NCBI RefSeq assembly: GCF_021732705.1
Contig: NZ_JAKFUM010000010.1
Location: 372,001 to 436,000, forward strand
From: Nevskia sp.
GTDB taxonomy: Bacteria; Pseudomonadota; Gammaproteobacteria; Nevskiales; Nevskiaceae
Length of the DNA stretch: 64,000 nt
Reading direction: 5' to 3'
Shown: positions 48,064-56,341 of the stretch, piece by piece
Layout of the letters: every line of letters begins with the position of its first letter
How positions within the stretch are numbered: position 1 is the stretch's first letter
Made by a program: the position numbers and the translations under genes
The notes under the pieces: model-generated
Databases searched by the model: none
What the model was told of the DNA's origin: nothing
The model's input: the letters and a program-made list of their open reading frames with translations, nothing else

Positions 48064-48067
48064 CCCC

Positions 48068-49615
48068 GTGCCGCGCTCACCTGCCGCGAAGTCGGCATCC
48101 GCCAGCCGACGCACCGCCAAGCCGGCGACCCAAGCCGGCGAAGTGGCTGCGGTCGACCTCGGCTCGAACTCGTTCCACATGCTGGTGGCGCGCGACAGCG
48201 GCGGGCAGCTGCAGGTGGTCGATCGCCTGCGCGATGCCGTGCGCCTCGCGGCCGGACTCGACGCCCGGCTGATGCTGAGCCTCGACGCCGAAACCCGCGC
48301 GCTGGCGTGCCTGAAGCGCTTCGGCCAGCGCCTGCGCGGCATTCCGGCGGACCGCGTGCGCGTGGTCGGCACCAACACCATGCGTCGGCTGGCCGACGGC
48401 GGCAAATTCATGCAGGCGGCCGAAAAGGCGCTGGGCCACGAGATCGAAGTGATCTCCGGTGTCGAGGAAGCGCGCCTGGTCTACAGCGGCGTCACCCACG
48501 GTCTCGGCAAGCCGAAGCCGCGCAGGCTGGTCGTCGACATCGGCGGCGGCTCCACCGAGCTGATCATCGGCCACGGCGCCATGCCGAAGCTGATGGAAAG
48601 CACGGCGCTCGGCTGCGTCACCCATACCCAGCGCTTCTTCGCCGATGGCGTCGTCACCCGCGCGCGGATGCAGGAAGCGCGGCTCGCGGCGCGGGTGGAA
48701 CTGGAATTCGTCGAGCGCCAGTACCGCGCCGCCGGCTGGGATGTCGCGATCGGCGCCAGCGGCACCGTGCGCGGCGTCTGGCGCGTGGCCCGCGGTCAGG
48801 GCTGGGCCGACGAGGCGATCACCCGCAGCGCCGTCAACCAGACCGTGGAACTCGCGATCCGCGCCGGCAATGCCGCGAAGTTCGACTTCCCCGGTCTGCG
48901 CGACGACCGCCGGCCGGTGTTCGCCGGCGGGCTCGCCGTGCTCGCGGGCGTCTTCGACAGCCTCGGCATCGAAGCGATGGAAACCTCCGAGCACGCACTG
49001 CGCGAAGGCCTGATCTACGACCTGCTCGGCCGACTGTCGGACAACGACGTGCGCAGCCGGTCGGTCGAGGCGATGGCGACGCGCTACGGCGTCGACCGCG
49101 AGCAGGCACGCGATGTCGAACGCACGGCGCTGAAGCTGCTCGAGCAGGTGCACGCAGGCTGGCAGCTCGATCGCGAAGCGGCGACACGCCTGCTGCGCTG
49201 GGCCGCGCTGCTGCACGAGATCGGGCTGGTGATCGCGCACGAGGGCAGCCATCGTCACGGCGAATACATGCTGCGCCACGCCGAGCTGTTCGGCTTTTCG
49301 CAGACCGATCAGCGCCTCGTTGCGGCCCTCGTGCGGCTGCAGCGCGGCAAGTTCGCGCAGGGTGCGCTGGATGACCTGCCGCTGTCGTGGCAGACCCCGA
49401 TCCGTCGCCTCGCCGTGCTGTTCCGGCTGGCGATCGTGCTGCATCGCTCGCGCGCGCCGGGCCTGCGCATTCCGTTCGAACTGAGCGCCGCCGGCAAGCA
49501 GGTGCGCCTGGAACTGCGCAGCGGCTGGCTCGACAAGCATCCGCTGACGCGCGAAGACCTCGAACAGGAAGCCGATCATCTGGTGGCCGCCGGCTTCAAG
49601 CTGCGCTTCGGCTAG
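48068..49615 (+). CDS. ppx: Exopolyphosphatase Ppx/GppA family
   Basis: Releases phosphate from the ends of polyphosphate, or acts on pppGpp. It has 515 residues. The actin-like ATPase domains show VAAVDLGSNSFHMLVA, VVDIGGGSTELIIG, GCVTHTQRFF and ASGTVRGVWRV. The C-terminal HD-type helical domain carries LLHEIGLVIAHEGSHRHGEYML. The GTG start follows MAPEG by four bases and adds a basic N-terminal tail of about 25 residues. Confidence 0.92.
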   Translation: MPRSPAAKSASASRRTAKPATQAGEVAAVDLGSNSFHMLVARDSGGQLQVVDRLRDAVRLAAGLDARLMLSLDAETRALACLKRFGQRLRGIPADRVRVVGTNTMRRLADGGKFMQAAEKALGHEIEVISGVEEARLVYSGVTHGLGKPKPRRLVVDIGGGSTELIIGHGAMPKLMESTALGCVTHTQRFFADGVVTRARMQEARLAARVELEFVERQYRAAGWDVAIGASGTVRGVWRVARGQGWADEAITRSAVNQTVELAIRAGNAAKFDFPGLRDDRRPVFAGGLAVLAGVFDSLGIEAMETSEHALREGLIYDLLGRLSDNDVRSRSVEAMATRYGVDREQARDVERTALKLLEQVHAGWQLDREAATRLLRWAALLHEIGLVIAHEGSHRHGEYMLRHAELFGFSQTDQRLVAALVRLQRGKFAQGALDDLPLSWQTPIRRLAVLFRLAIVLHRSRAPGLRIPFELSAAGKQVRLELRSGWLDKHPLTREDLEQEADHLVAAGFKLRFG

Positions 49616-50003
49616 CGGCGACGCTTCCACCCGATTTCGCGCCGGCCGCACCGACAACGCGCTCGGCGCTCGCGCCCCGCGGCAGGCGAATGCAGCGATG
49701 ACCCCCAAAAACAGGTCAGCCGACGCCCGATGCGCGTCCGGACGGGGAGCATCCATCGTCGGCGGCAATCGGTAACGTTCGGGCGGCTGAGTGTTTTTCC
49801 GTCCCGAATCCGTGATTCGGGACGGCTTTTAGTGACCCGCGCACCGCTCGCGGGGGCATCCGCGCCATGGACCGACGCGGCGGTCGCCACGGCGTGTGAT
49901 CGCGATGGTCGATCACCGTGCAGAGGCCCGTTGCCACCCTCCCCGTCGTTCCGAATCGGTTCCGGACGAAATTGCTCGTCGCCCGTGCGCCCCGCCCTCC
50001 GGC
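49616..50003. other. Intergenic region after ppx
   Basis: About 390 bases without a supportable gene. It contains a perfect hairpin (annotated separately). Just after it lies a GC-rich palindromic patch around GCACCGCTCGC (49841-49851), which shares 11 bases with the REP-like repeats at 2499 and 12121. Confidence 0.4.
49799..49829 (+). terminator. Terminator-like 12-bp perfect hairpin after ppx
   Basis: CCGTCCCGAATC and GATTCGGGACGG pair perfectly (49799-49810 with 49814-49825) around a three-base loop and are followed by CTTTT. It lies 184 bases after the ppx stop. Stem and short U tract fit a terminator, but the distance from the gene is long. Confidence 0.65.
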
Positions 50004-50660
50004 ATGCCGATTCCATCACTGTTCTGGCTCAAGTTCCGTCGCCTCTGCCAGCGGCATTTCGGCGGCGACGATCTGCATGCGCAGATCGACCGCATCTTCG
50101 CGCCCACGGCGACGGTCGCCCGCAGCGATCAGGACCATCGGCTGGCGGCGCTGTTCTCGACGCTCGGACATCGGCCGAACGCGGTCGAGTGCGGCTTCCT
50201 GATCGGCACGCAGATGCCGGTGACCGCGTACGGCGCCGCCTCGCTCGGGCTGCTGACGGCGCCGACGATCGGCGACACGCTGCAGTTCATTGCCGACCTC
50301 CCGCGCGCACGCCTGCCACTGGTCGAATTCGGCTTTGACACCACCGCGTCGGAGGGCCGCTTCACGATCCGCTTCCGCTGCCCGATCGACCGCGAAGCCG
50401 AGCGGCTGATCGTCGCGCTGTTCATCGCCGCGATCGAATCCGAACTGGCCCGCCGCAGCGGGCGCATCGGCAATTTCGCGGGGCTGGAGTTGACCGCAAG
50501 CTCCTGCGGCACCGAGCCCAGCTATCGCAACTGGCTGGGTCGCGTGCCGAGCACCGATGCCGTGATCAACACGCTGGTGTTCACCCGCGCCGTGCTCGAC
50601 CTTGCCAACACCTACGCCGACCGCGAGACCTTCGACAGCATCCGGACAGCCGCGATCTAG
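50004..50660 (+). CDS. Stand-alone AraC-type ligand-binding domain protein (no HTH)
   Basis: Protein of 218 residues. The middle, MPVTAYGAASLGLLTAPTIG followed by DTLQFIADLPRARLPLVEF, and FRCPIDREAERLIVALFIAAIESE match the N-terminal sensor domain of OruR/VirF-like AraC regulators (the Arabinose_bd family). The usual C-terminal double helix-turn-helix is absent. The frame ends at 50660 and nothing like it follows before the next gene. It is thus either a truncated regulator or a dedicated sensor. It converges with the response regulator 24 bases away. The family assignment is by pattern and moderately sure. Confidence 0.55.
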   Translation: MPIPSLFWLKFRRLCQRHFGGDDLHAQIDRIFAPTATVARSDQDHRLAALFSTLGHRPNAVECGFLIGTQMPVTAYGAASLGLLTAPTIGDTLQFIADLPRARLPLVEFGFDTTASEGRFTIRFRCPIDREAERLIVALFIAAIESELARRSGRIGNFAGLELTASSCGTEPSYRNWLGRVPSTDAVINTLVFTRAVLDLANTYADRETFDSIRTAAI

Positions 50661-50684
50661 CGTGCTCGCAAGTCGAGACGACGA

Positions 50685-51371
50685 TCAGTCGTCGAGCAGC
50701 CCGTCCTGACGGGCGGCTTCGTTGAGTTCGAGCTTGGTGCTGGCCGGGCGACCGGCGGCGGCGTACTTCACCTTGACCCGGTTCAGATATTTCTTGGCCG
50801 TGTCCGGCTTGATAGCCAGGGCTTCGGCGACGCTGTCCAGCGTCAGCCCGGAGGCGTACAGCACCAGCACGCGCTCTTCCTGCTCGCTGAATGCCGGGCG
50901 CGCCGCATCGCTGGCGATGACATTGGCCAGATCCGGCGTCGTCCAGTGACCGCGACCGAGCACGGTCCAGATCGCGGCCACGAGATCGGCCTCCGAATCG
51001 CGCTTGCCGACCACGCCGCCGACGCCGGCGCGAATGGCGCCGCGGATCAGGGCCGGCGACGCCAGCGCCGAGATCACCAGCACCTGGATGCCGGCACGGA
51101 TCACTGCTTCGATCTGCTCGGGTGCCGCACTCGGGCCGCGTTCGACCATCAGATCCAGCATCAGCAGTTGCGGACGGTCGGCGGCGGCGGCGCCATCGAG
51201 CCAGGCCATGAACGCCGGCAGCGTCTCGCCGGACCAGACCACGCGCAGGCCGGGCTGCGCGGCCACCAGCTCCTCGCTGCGCTTGCGCTGCAGCAGGTGG
51301 TCCTCGACCACCGCGACGTTGGCCCGATACGGGCGCGGCGGTTCGCCGAACGCTGCGTCGTGTTCCTTCAT
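50685..51371 (-). CDS. NarL/LuxR-type response regulator
   Basis: Two-component regulator of 228 residues. The receiver domain has the acidic pair in VAVVEDHLLQ, the phosphorylatable Asp in LLMLDLMVERG and the conserved Lys in GVVGKRDSEA. The C-terminal HTH region reads SEQEERVLVLYASGLTLDSVAEALAIKPDTAKKYLNRVK, a LuxR-like helix-turn-helix. Its start overlaps the kinase stop by four bases (ATGA), making this a coupled kinase-regulator pair. The targets are unknown. Confidence 0.85.
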   Translation of the reverse strand: MKEHDAAFGEPPRPYRANVAVVEDHLLQRKRSEELVAAQPGLRVVWSGETLPAFMAWLDGAAAADRPQLLMLDLMVERGPSAAPEQIEAVIRAGIQVLVISALASPALIRGAIRAGVGGVVGKRDSEADLVAAIWTVLGRGHWTTPDLANVIASDAARPAFSEQEERVLVLYASGLTLDSVAEALAIKPDTAKKYLNRVKVKYAAAGRPASTKLELNEAARQDGLLDD

Positions 51372-53680
51372 GTGCTTCCTCCGGGAGCCGCGATTTCGAC
51401 CCAATCCTGCTGGCCCAGCGTGCGCGCGGTGATCAGGCGGACGGGATGCCGGATCAGGGCCTGCAAGCGCACCAGCTGCGGTGTCGGCGCGACCAGCGTC
51501 ATCGTCGAACCGCGGGCGGTCGGGAACAGCGATGTCGTCAGCGCGGTGCCCGATGGCAGTGCCCCGACGACGCGCAGCAACGTTTCGCCGAACTGATCCG
51601 CGTCGTCGGCCGTCGTGTCGGCCGCGCCGGCGCGCACCGTCAGCCCGATGCCGCACTGCCGGGCACGATTCAGCGCCCGCGCGAACCAGCTTCCCATCTG
51701 GATCAGTTCCGGGTCGAGCAGCGACAGCTGGCGCAGGAAGGCTTCTTCCTCGGCACAGCGCTGGCGAACCGCCGGATCCAGCGGGTCGACCGCGCCGAGC
51801 CCGATCGCGCGCAGCAGGTCGACCGACTGCTCCAATCCGGCATCGCGCCAGCGCTGCCGCGATTCGGCCGCGGCGTCGATGGCGATCATCTGCAGGCCGA
51901 CGGCGAACGTCTGCTGCTGCGCCTGATGGGCGCGCGTGGCGACGTCGGTCAGCCCGCGGATGAAACCCGCGACGCCCGACGGCAGGCCAAGGCCGACCAG
52001 CCCGGCCACCGCGATCACGATCGCGGCCTGTGGATCGAGGGGCGCCATGGCGGCGGTCAGCGCTGCCGCCGTCAGTGCATAGACGGCGAAGTCCAGCGCC
52101 CGGATCGCGCGCGGCAGCGGTGCAATCAGCAGCACCAGCAGCGGGCCGGTCGGACCGACGGCCTGCCACAGGAACGGCAGGGTCCGGCCGAAGCCGACCG
52201 CCCAGGCCGACAGCACGAAGGCCAGCGGCCCGGCGATGATCAACGCGAACACCGTGGGGGCGGACAGCCGCGCCTGTTCGCGCTCGCGCCAGGCCAGCCC
52301 GCAGGCGATCGCCGCGACCAGCGCCATCAACCATTCCGGCGTGGCTTCGCCGGGATGATTCAGCGCCGCCAGCGCGACTCCGACCGCGACCAGCCCCGCC
52401 GACAGCGCGAACACGACGCGGGTTCGAAGCTGGTGCAGCAGTTCCTCGAGCGTGCAGGCCCGATGGCCATCGGCGTCCTGCGCGGCGGGCGGCGGTTCGA
52501 AGTCGTAGGTCAGCGTGATCGCGGTGCCGCGGCCCGGCGCGCTGTCGATGGCGGCGGCGATGCCGGCTTCGCCGGTGCGCTGCAGGATCGAGCGGGCGAC
52601 ACCGCTGCCGCCGCCGCGGTCAGGCGGCATGCCGACGCCGTGATCGCGAATCGCCATTCGCAGCCCGGTGGCGGTGCGGGTGACCGCGACTTCGACGTCT
52701 TCCGCACCCGAATGCTTGGCCGCGTTCTGCACCGCTTCGCCGGCCGCCCGACTGAGCGCCTGCAGCACCGGCGTCGGCAGCCGCGCTTCGACGTCCGCCA
52801 GCGCCGCTCCGCTCAGCCCGACATGGCGCACGCGGATGCCGACCGGGCGGATCGCGTCGCGCAGGCCGGGACGGGCGGCGAGATCGTCCCCGCGCGCGCT
52901 GCGCAACGCCTCGATCGCGGCGATGTCGGCGAGACAGCGCTGCCGCACCGCGTCGACATCGTCGATCGCCGCTCCGCCGCTGGCGATGGCGCCGAGCGTG
53001 TTGATCGCGGTGTCGTGCAGCACGCGGGCATCTTCCGCCGACTGATGGGTTGCCGCCTTGCGGGTCGTCAGCGCTGCGGTCCGGGCCTCCAGCGCGCGCG
53101 CCTCGGCATCGGCGGCGTCGGTGTAGTCGACGACGTAGGACACGCCGATGCGGGTGGCCACGGTGATCGCCAGCAGGGTCACCGCCACGCCGGGCACCAG
53201 CGCCAGACCGGCCCACTCCGGGCGCACCAGCACCATCGCGGCCGGCAGCAGCACGGTCGCCGCCAGCGGCGTGCGCCACGCGCTCCGGCCATTGAGCAGC
53301 ATCACCGGCAGGGTGCTGGTGAGGTTGCACATCCAGCAGGCTGCGAACAGCAGCGGGCTTTCCGGCGTCGGCGACTGTGCCCAGTCGGCGACGAACATCG
53401 CCCACGCGCCGGCGATCAGCGGCAACTGCCCGCGCCCGACGCGCAGCACCGCCACCGCGCAGGCGATGATCGCGAGATGCCCGGCGACCAGCGCGAGCGC
53501 CGGTGCCGCGAGGCCGAGCGAGGCCAGCGCAATGACCGCCGTCACCAGCTGCAACGCGATCATGCCCAGCGCGAGCCCCCGGACGATCGAGGCTTCGAGG
53601 CTGCGGCCGGCCCAGCCCTTGTCGATCTGCTGGTTGCGCGGATCGCGCAGCCGCCGCAGCAGCGTGTGCCGGATGCTCAT
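51368..53680 (-). CDS. Membrane sensor histidine kinase with a second, degenerate kinase core
   Basis: Protein of about 770 residues. A first membrane block (about 30-185) is followed by a coiled coil and a HisKA_3-type dimerisation helix with the phospho-acceptor in VLHDTAINTLGAI (His about 222). The HATPase domain has N-box EAVQNAAKHS, G1 DHGVGM and GSGVARSI. A second membrane block (about 420-570) then leads to a soluble region (590-770) that mirrors the first core: RAIGLGAVDPLDPAVRQRC resembles LGAIASGGAAIDDVDAVRQRC. It lacks the His, N-box and G-boxes. The architecture looks like internal duplication with decay of the second core. Partner regulator is directly downstream. Confidence 0.82.
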   Translation of the reverse strand: MSIRHTLLRRLRDPRNQQIDKGWAGRSLEASIVRGLALGMIALQLVTAVIALASLGLAAPALALVAGHLAIIACAVAVLRVGRGQLPLIAGAWAMFVADWAQSPTPESPLLFAACWMCNLTSTLPVMLLNGRSAWRTPLAATVLLPAAMVLVRPEWAGLALVPGVAVTLLAITVATRIGVSYVVDYTDAADAEARALEARTAALTTRKAATHQSAEDARVLHDTAINTLGAIASGGAAIDDVDAVRQRCLADIAAIEALRSARGDDLAARPGLRDAIRPVGIRVRHVGLSGAALADVEARLPTPVLQALSRAAGEAVQNAAKHSGAEDVEVAVTRTATGLRMAIRDHGVGMPPDRGGGSGVARSILQRTGEAGIAAAIDSAPGRGTAITLTYDFEPPPAAQDADGHRACTLEELLHQLRTRVVFALSAGLVAVGVALAALNHPGEATPEWLMALVAAIACGLAWREREQARLSAPTVFALIIAGPLAFVLSAWAVGFGRTLPFLWQAVGPTGPLLVLLIAPLPRAIRALDFAVYALTAAALTAAMAPLDPQAAIVIAVAGLVGLGLPSGVAGFIRGLTDVATRAHQAQQQTFAVGLQMIAIDAAAESRQRWRDAGLEQSVDLLRAIGLGAVDPLDPAVRQRCAEEEAFLRQLSLLDPELIQMGSWFARALNRARQCGIGLTVRAGAADTTADDADQFGETLLRVVGALPSGTALTTSLFPTARGSTMTLVAPTPQLVRLQALIRHPVRLITARTLGQQDWVEIAAPGGST

Positions 53681-53802
53681 GCCGGGGTCGTGGAACGTCG
53701 CTGCCGTACGCCGGCGATGGTGCCAGCGACGCTCCGGGCGCTGAAGTCAGGCATGGGGTTCAGGCTGCGCATCGAACCGTGCGTGCCGCCGGGCCGGGCC
53801 GC

Positions 53803-54285
53803 TCATTCGCCGTCCAACGGATCCTTCGGCGCAAAGCGGTCGAGTCGGTCGCGGGCGTGGAAATAGCGCCAGACCTGGCCGCTGTCCCAGTCGTAGGCGC
53901 CGAGATAGAGCGGCGCCGGCTCGGCGCAGGCACCGTTCGTGATCGCGCCGGAACGGGTATCGACCGACCAGCGATCGTGATCGCTGACCAGCATCAAGGT
54001 GTCGCGATCGCAGCGGTACAGCGAGGTTGTCGCGTGTTCGGCGGCGTCGACCGACAGCACCTGCGGGGTGCGGCCGGTGCCGGCGCGCGCCAGCCACGCG
54101 GCGCGCGTGAACCGCGGCGGGTCGTCCGCGTTGCGCGTGATCGACAGCTTCAGACTGAGGTCCTCGCCGAGCTTGAACGTGGCGGCGTGGCGCGACGACA
54201 GCCAACTGTCGCAGCCCGCAAGCAGCGCCAGTCCCGCGACGGCCGCGACACCGGACCGGCGCCGTCGGCCGGCGACCGCGATCAC
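53803..54285 (-). CDS. Small lipoprotein of unknown function
   Basis: Predicted lipoprotein of 160 residues with a GTG start. A basic N-terminus (RRRRSG) and hydrophobic segment end in the lipobox LLAGC (Cys about 25). The mature part has no family that I recognise; YRCDRDTLMLVSDHDRWSVD and YLGAYDWDSGQVWRYF are its most regular stretches. Its start overlaps the stop of the FabR-like regulator gene by four bases. It is therefore translated with that regulator, which suggests but does not prove a link to envelope lipid state. Confidence 0.75.
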   Translation of the reverse strand: MIAVAGRRRRSGVAAVAGLALLAGCDSWLSSRHAATFKLGEDLSLKLSITRNADDPPRFTRAAWLARAGTGRTPQVLSVDAAEHATTSLYRCDRDTLMLVSDHDRWSVDTRSGAITNGACAEPAPLYLGAYDWDSGQVWRYFHARDRLDRFAPKDPLDGE

Positions 54286-54980
54286 GGCTCGCCCTTCTCC
54301 GCGTCCTCGCGCCAGAGCTGGGCGCCGAAGAAGATCACCCGCAGCTGCTTGACGAAGTTGTCTTCCTGCGCCCGGGCCAGCTCGGCATCGCCCGGCGGCA
54401 GGTCGAGGATGTCGGTCGCGGCGTTCAGCATGGTGTTGACCACGAGGCCGCAGATCATCTGCAGCGATTCCGGCGACAGGTTCGGGAAGATCTGCAGGTG
54501 CCGCAGGTCCTGCGTCATTTCGGCGATGAACTGCTCGACCTCGTTGCGGATCGCACCGCGAATCACCGGCGAACCGCCGCTGCGCTCGCCGGCGACGAAC
54601 AGGAAGTGCAGGCGATTGGTCAGCACGAACGCCTTGTAGACCTGCACCGAGCGCCGAATCATGTCCTTCACCGGCGCGCCGGCCCGGCGCGCCTCGCGCA
54701 GCATCCGGCGCAAGGTCAGGCCGCTTTCCTCGACCAGCACCAGCCCCAGCTCGTTGGTGTCGCGGAAGTGGCGGTAGAACGAGGTCGGCACCACGCCGGC
54801 GACGCGGGTGATCTCGCGCAGGCCGAGGCTGTTGAAACTGCGGCCTTCGTTCATCAGTTGCAGCGCCGCGTCGATCAGCGCGTCCCGCGTCCGTTGCTTG
54901 CGCTGGCCCCGGAGCGGCAGCGCGCTTTCCTCGGGTTCCGGCGAGGCCGGTTCGGACGGTTGGCGACTGCGCAGACTCAT
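54282..54980 (-). CDS. FabR/DesT-type TetR family regulator of unsaturated fatty acid genes
   Basis: TetR-fold regulator of 232 residues. The DNA-binding part is LGLREITRVAGVVPTSFYRHFRDTNELGLVLVEES, very close in pattern to FabR and DesT. Those proteins repress desaturase or fab genes according to the saturation of acyl-CoA or acyl-ACP. The start at 54980 (MSLRSRQPSEP) skips a longer alternative at 55031. It is divergent from a ferredoxin reductase-desaturase pair, with two FabR-like operators in between, the layout of the Pseudomonas desT-desCB locus. The target assignment is inference from that layout. Confidence 0.85.
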   Translation of the reverse strand: MSLRSRQPSEPASPEPEESALPLRGQRKQRTRDALIDAALQLMNEGRSFNSLGLREITRVAGVVPTSFYRHFRDTNELGLVLVEESGLTLRRMLREARRAGAPVKDMIRRSVQVYKAFVLTNRLHFLFVAGERSGGSPVIRGAIRNEVEQFIAEMTQDLRHLQIFPNLSPESLQMICGLVVNTMLNAATDILDLPPGDAELARAQEDNFVKQLRVIFFGAQLWREDAEKGEP

Positions 54981-55072
54981 GATGGTTCCTGATTTTCGAC
55001 GCGCGATGGTAACAGCGAAATCCCTGATCAAACAGACGTGTAGCGCAGCGCGGTGAACATCGACGGATTTTT

Positions 55073-55122
55073 AGTGCACAAGTGTTGACTTACGAATTCG
55101 TTTGAGTGAACATGTGTGCACA
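55073..55122 (+). promoter_or_regulatory. Two FabR/DesT-like operators overlapping the desaturase promoter
   Basis: Site 1, AGTGCACAAGTGTTGACT (55073-55090), and site 2, AGTGAACATGTGTGCACA (55105-55122), are imperfect 18-base palindromes of the AGTnnAC-N4-GTnnACT type. They lie 32 bases apart centre to centre. A candidate -35 TTGACT (55085-55090) lies inside site 1, and the -10 (55108-55113, weak) lies inside site 2. Binding by the divergent TetR protein would block RNA polymerase. Confidence 0.6.
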
Positions 55123-55139
55123 CATCGAGGAGCCCCGTC

Positions 55140-56258
55140 ATGTCTGCCACCGCCCCGCGTCCGTTTTCGCTTCGCAACAGCCTGCACCGCGCGCTGCGTT
55201 CGCGGCTGGCATCGACCCTCGCCTACCCGCACGGCGTCGACCGCTATGTCGAGCATTTCGCACCGACGTTCTCGCTCAGCGAAGTCCGTGCCGAAGTGGT
55301 CGCCGTGCGTCATCAGACCGCCGACAGCGTGACCTTGAGCCTGCGCCCGAACGGCAACTGGCAGGGCTTCCGCGCCGGCCAGTACGTGCGCCTGACGGTC
55401 GAGATCGACGGCGTGCGCCGCATTCGCTGCTACTCGCCGGCCAACTCGGTGCACGCCACCGACGGCCTGATCGAGCTGACCGCCAAGACCCACGCTGGCG
55501 GCTTCGTGTCGAAGCATCTGAAGCAGGGCCTGCGCGCCGGCATGACCGTGGGCCTGTCGCAGGCCGAAGGCCGCTTCGCGCTGCCGGATGTGCGCCCGGC
55601 GCGCGTGCTGCTGATCAGTGGTGGCAGCGGCATCACGCCGGTGATGTCGATGCTGCGCACCTTGATCGACGAGCAGTACCGCGGCGCGATCACGTTCCTG
55701 CATTACTCGAACGCCGCGAAGGACCAGATCTATGCCGCCGAACTGGCCGAGATCGCCGCGCGGCATCCGAACGTCACCGTGCTGCGCGGCTATGCCGAAG
55801 CGCAGCAGGGCGGCGAACTCGAAGGCCTGTTCTGCCGTGCCCACCTGAACGCCGTGCCGGATTTCGGCGAGGCCGAAGCCTTCCTCTGCGGCCCGCCGGG
55901 CATGATGAAGGCGGTGCAGGCGCTGTGGGCCGACGAAGGCCTGAGCGCGCGCCTGCATGTCGAGCACTTCTCGGCCGCGCCGGTCGTCGTCGACAGCGCC
56001 AACGCCGATGGCGACGTGCAGTTCGCCCGAAGCGAGCGCTATGCGAAGAACACCGGCGCCACCCTGCTCGATCAGGCGGAAAGCGCGGGCCTGAAGCCGG
56101 AATCCGGCTGCCGCATGGGCATCTGCCACGCCTGCACCTGCGTCAAGAAGGCCGGCCGCGTGCGCGATACCCGCACCGGCGAGATCAGCGATGCCGGCGA
56201 GGCCGAAATCCAGATCTGCGTCAGCGTGCCGGTCGGCAGCGTGACGCTGGACCTGTAA
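55140..56258 (+). CDS. Flavodoxin/ferredoxin reductase with C-terminal 2Fe-2S domain (desaturase electron donor)
   Basis: Electron-transfer protein of 372 residues. A ferredoxin-NADP reductase FAD domain (about 45-150, RIRCYSPAN and GGFVSKHLK) is followed by the NAD-binding domain (LISGGSGITPVMSMLRTL, FLCGPPGMM). A plant-type 2Fe-2S ferredoxin (about 290-372) has cluster cysteines in SGCRMGICHACTC and in IQICVSV. It passes electrons from NAD(P)H, most likely to the desaturase 83 bases downstream, as DesB does for stearoyl-CoA desaturases in Pseudomonas. GGAG lies before the ATG at 55140. Probably controlled by the FabR-like protein. Confidence 0.88.
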   Translation: MSATAPRPFSLRNSLHRALRSRLASTLAYPHGVDRYVEHFAPTFSLSEVRAEVVAVRHQTADSVTLSLRPNGNWQGFRAGQYVRLTVEIDGVRRIRCYSPANSVHATDGLIELTAKTHAGGFVSKHLKQGLRAGMTVGLSQAEGRFALPDVRPARVLLISGGSGITPVMSMLRTLIDEQYRGAITFLHYSNAAKDQIYAAELAEIAARHPNVTVLRGYAEAQQGGELEGLFCRAHLNAVPDFGEAEAFLCGPPGMMKAVQALWADEGLSARLHVEHFSAAPVVVDSANADGDVQFARSERYAKNTGATLLDQAESAGLKPESGCRMGICHACTCVKKAGRVRDTRTGEISDAGEAEIQICVSVPVGSVTLDL

Positions 56259-56341
56259 GCCACCGACTTTTCCGTCCGGGCCCGTTGTCCGGACGTTCCA
56301 AACACGTCGCACCCGCCGCAATGACCTCAGAGGCTCAAGCC

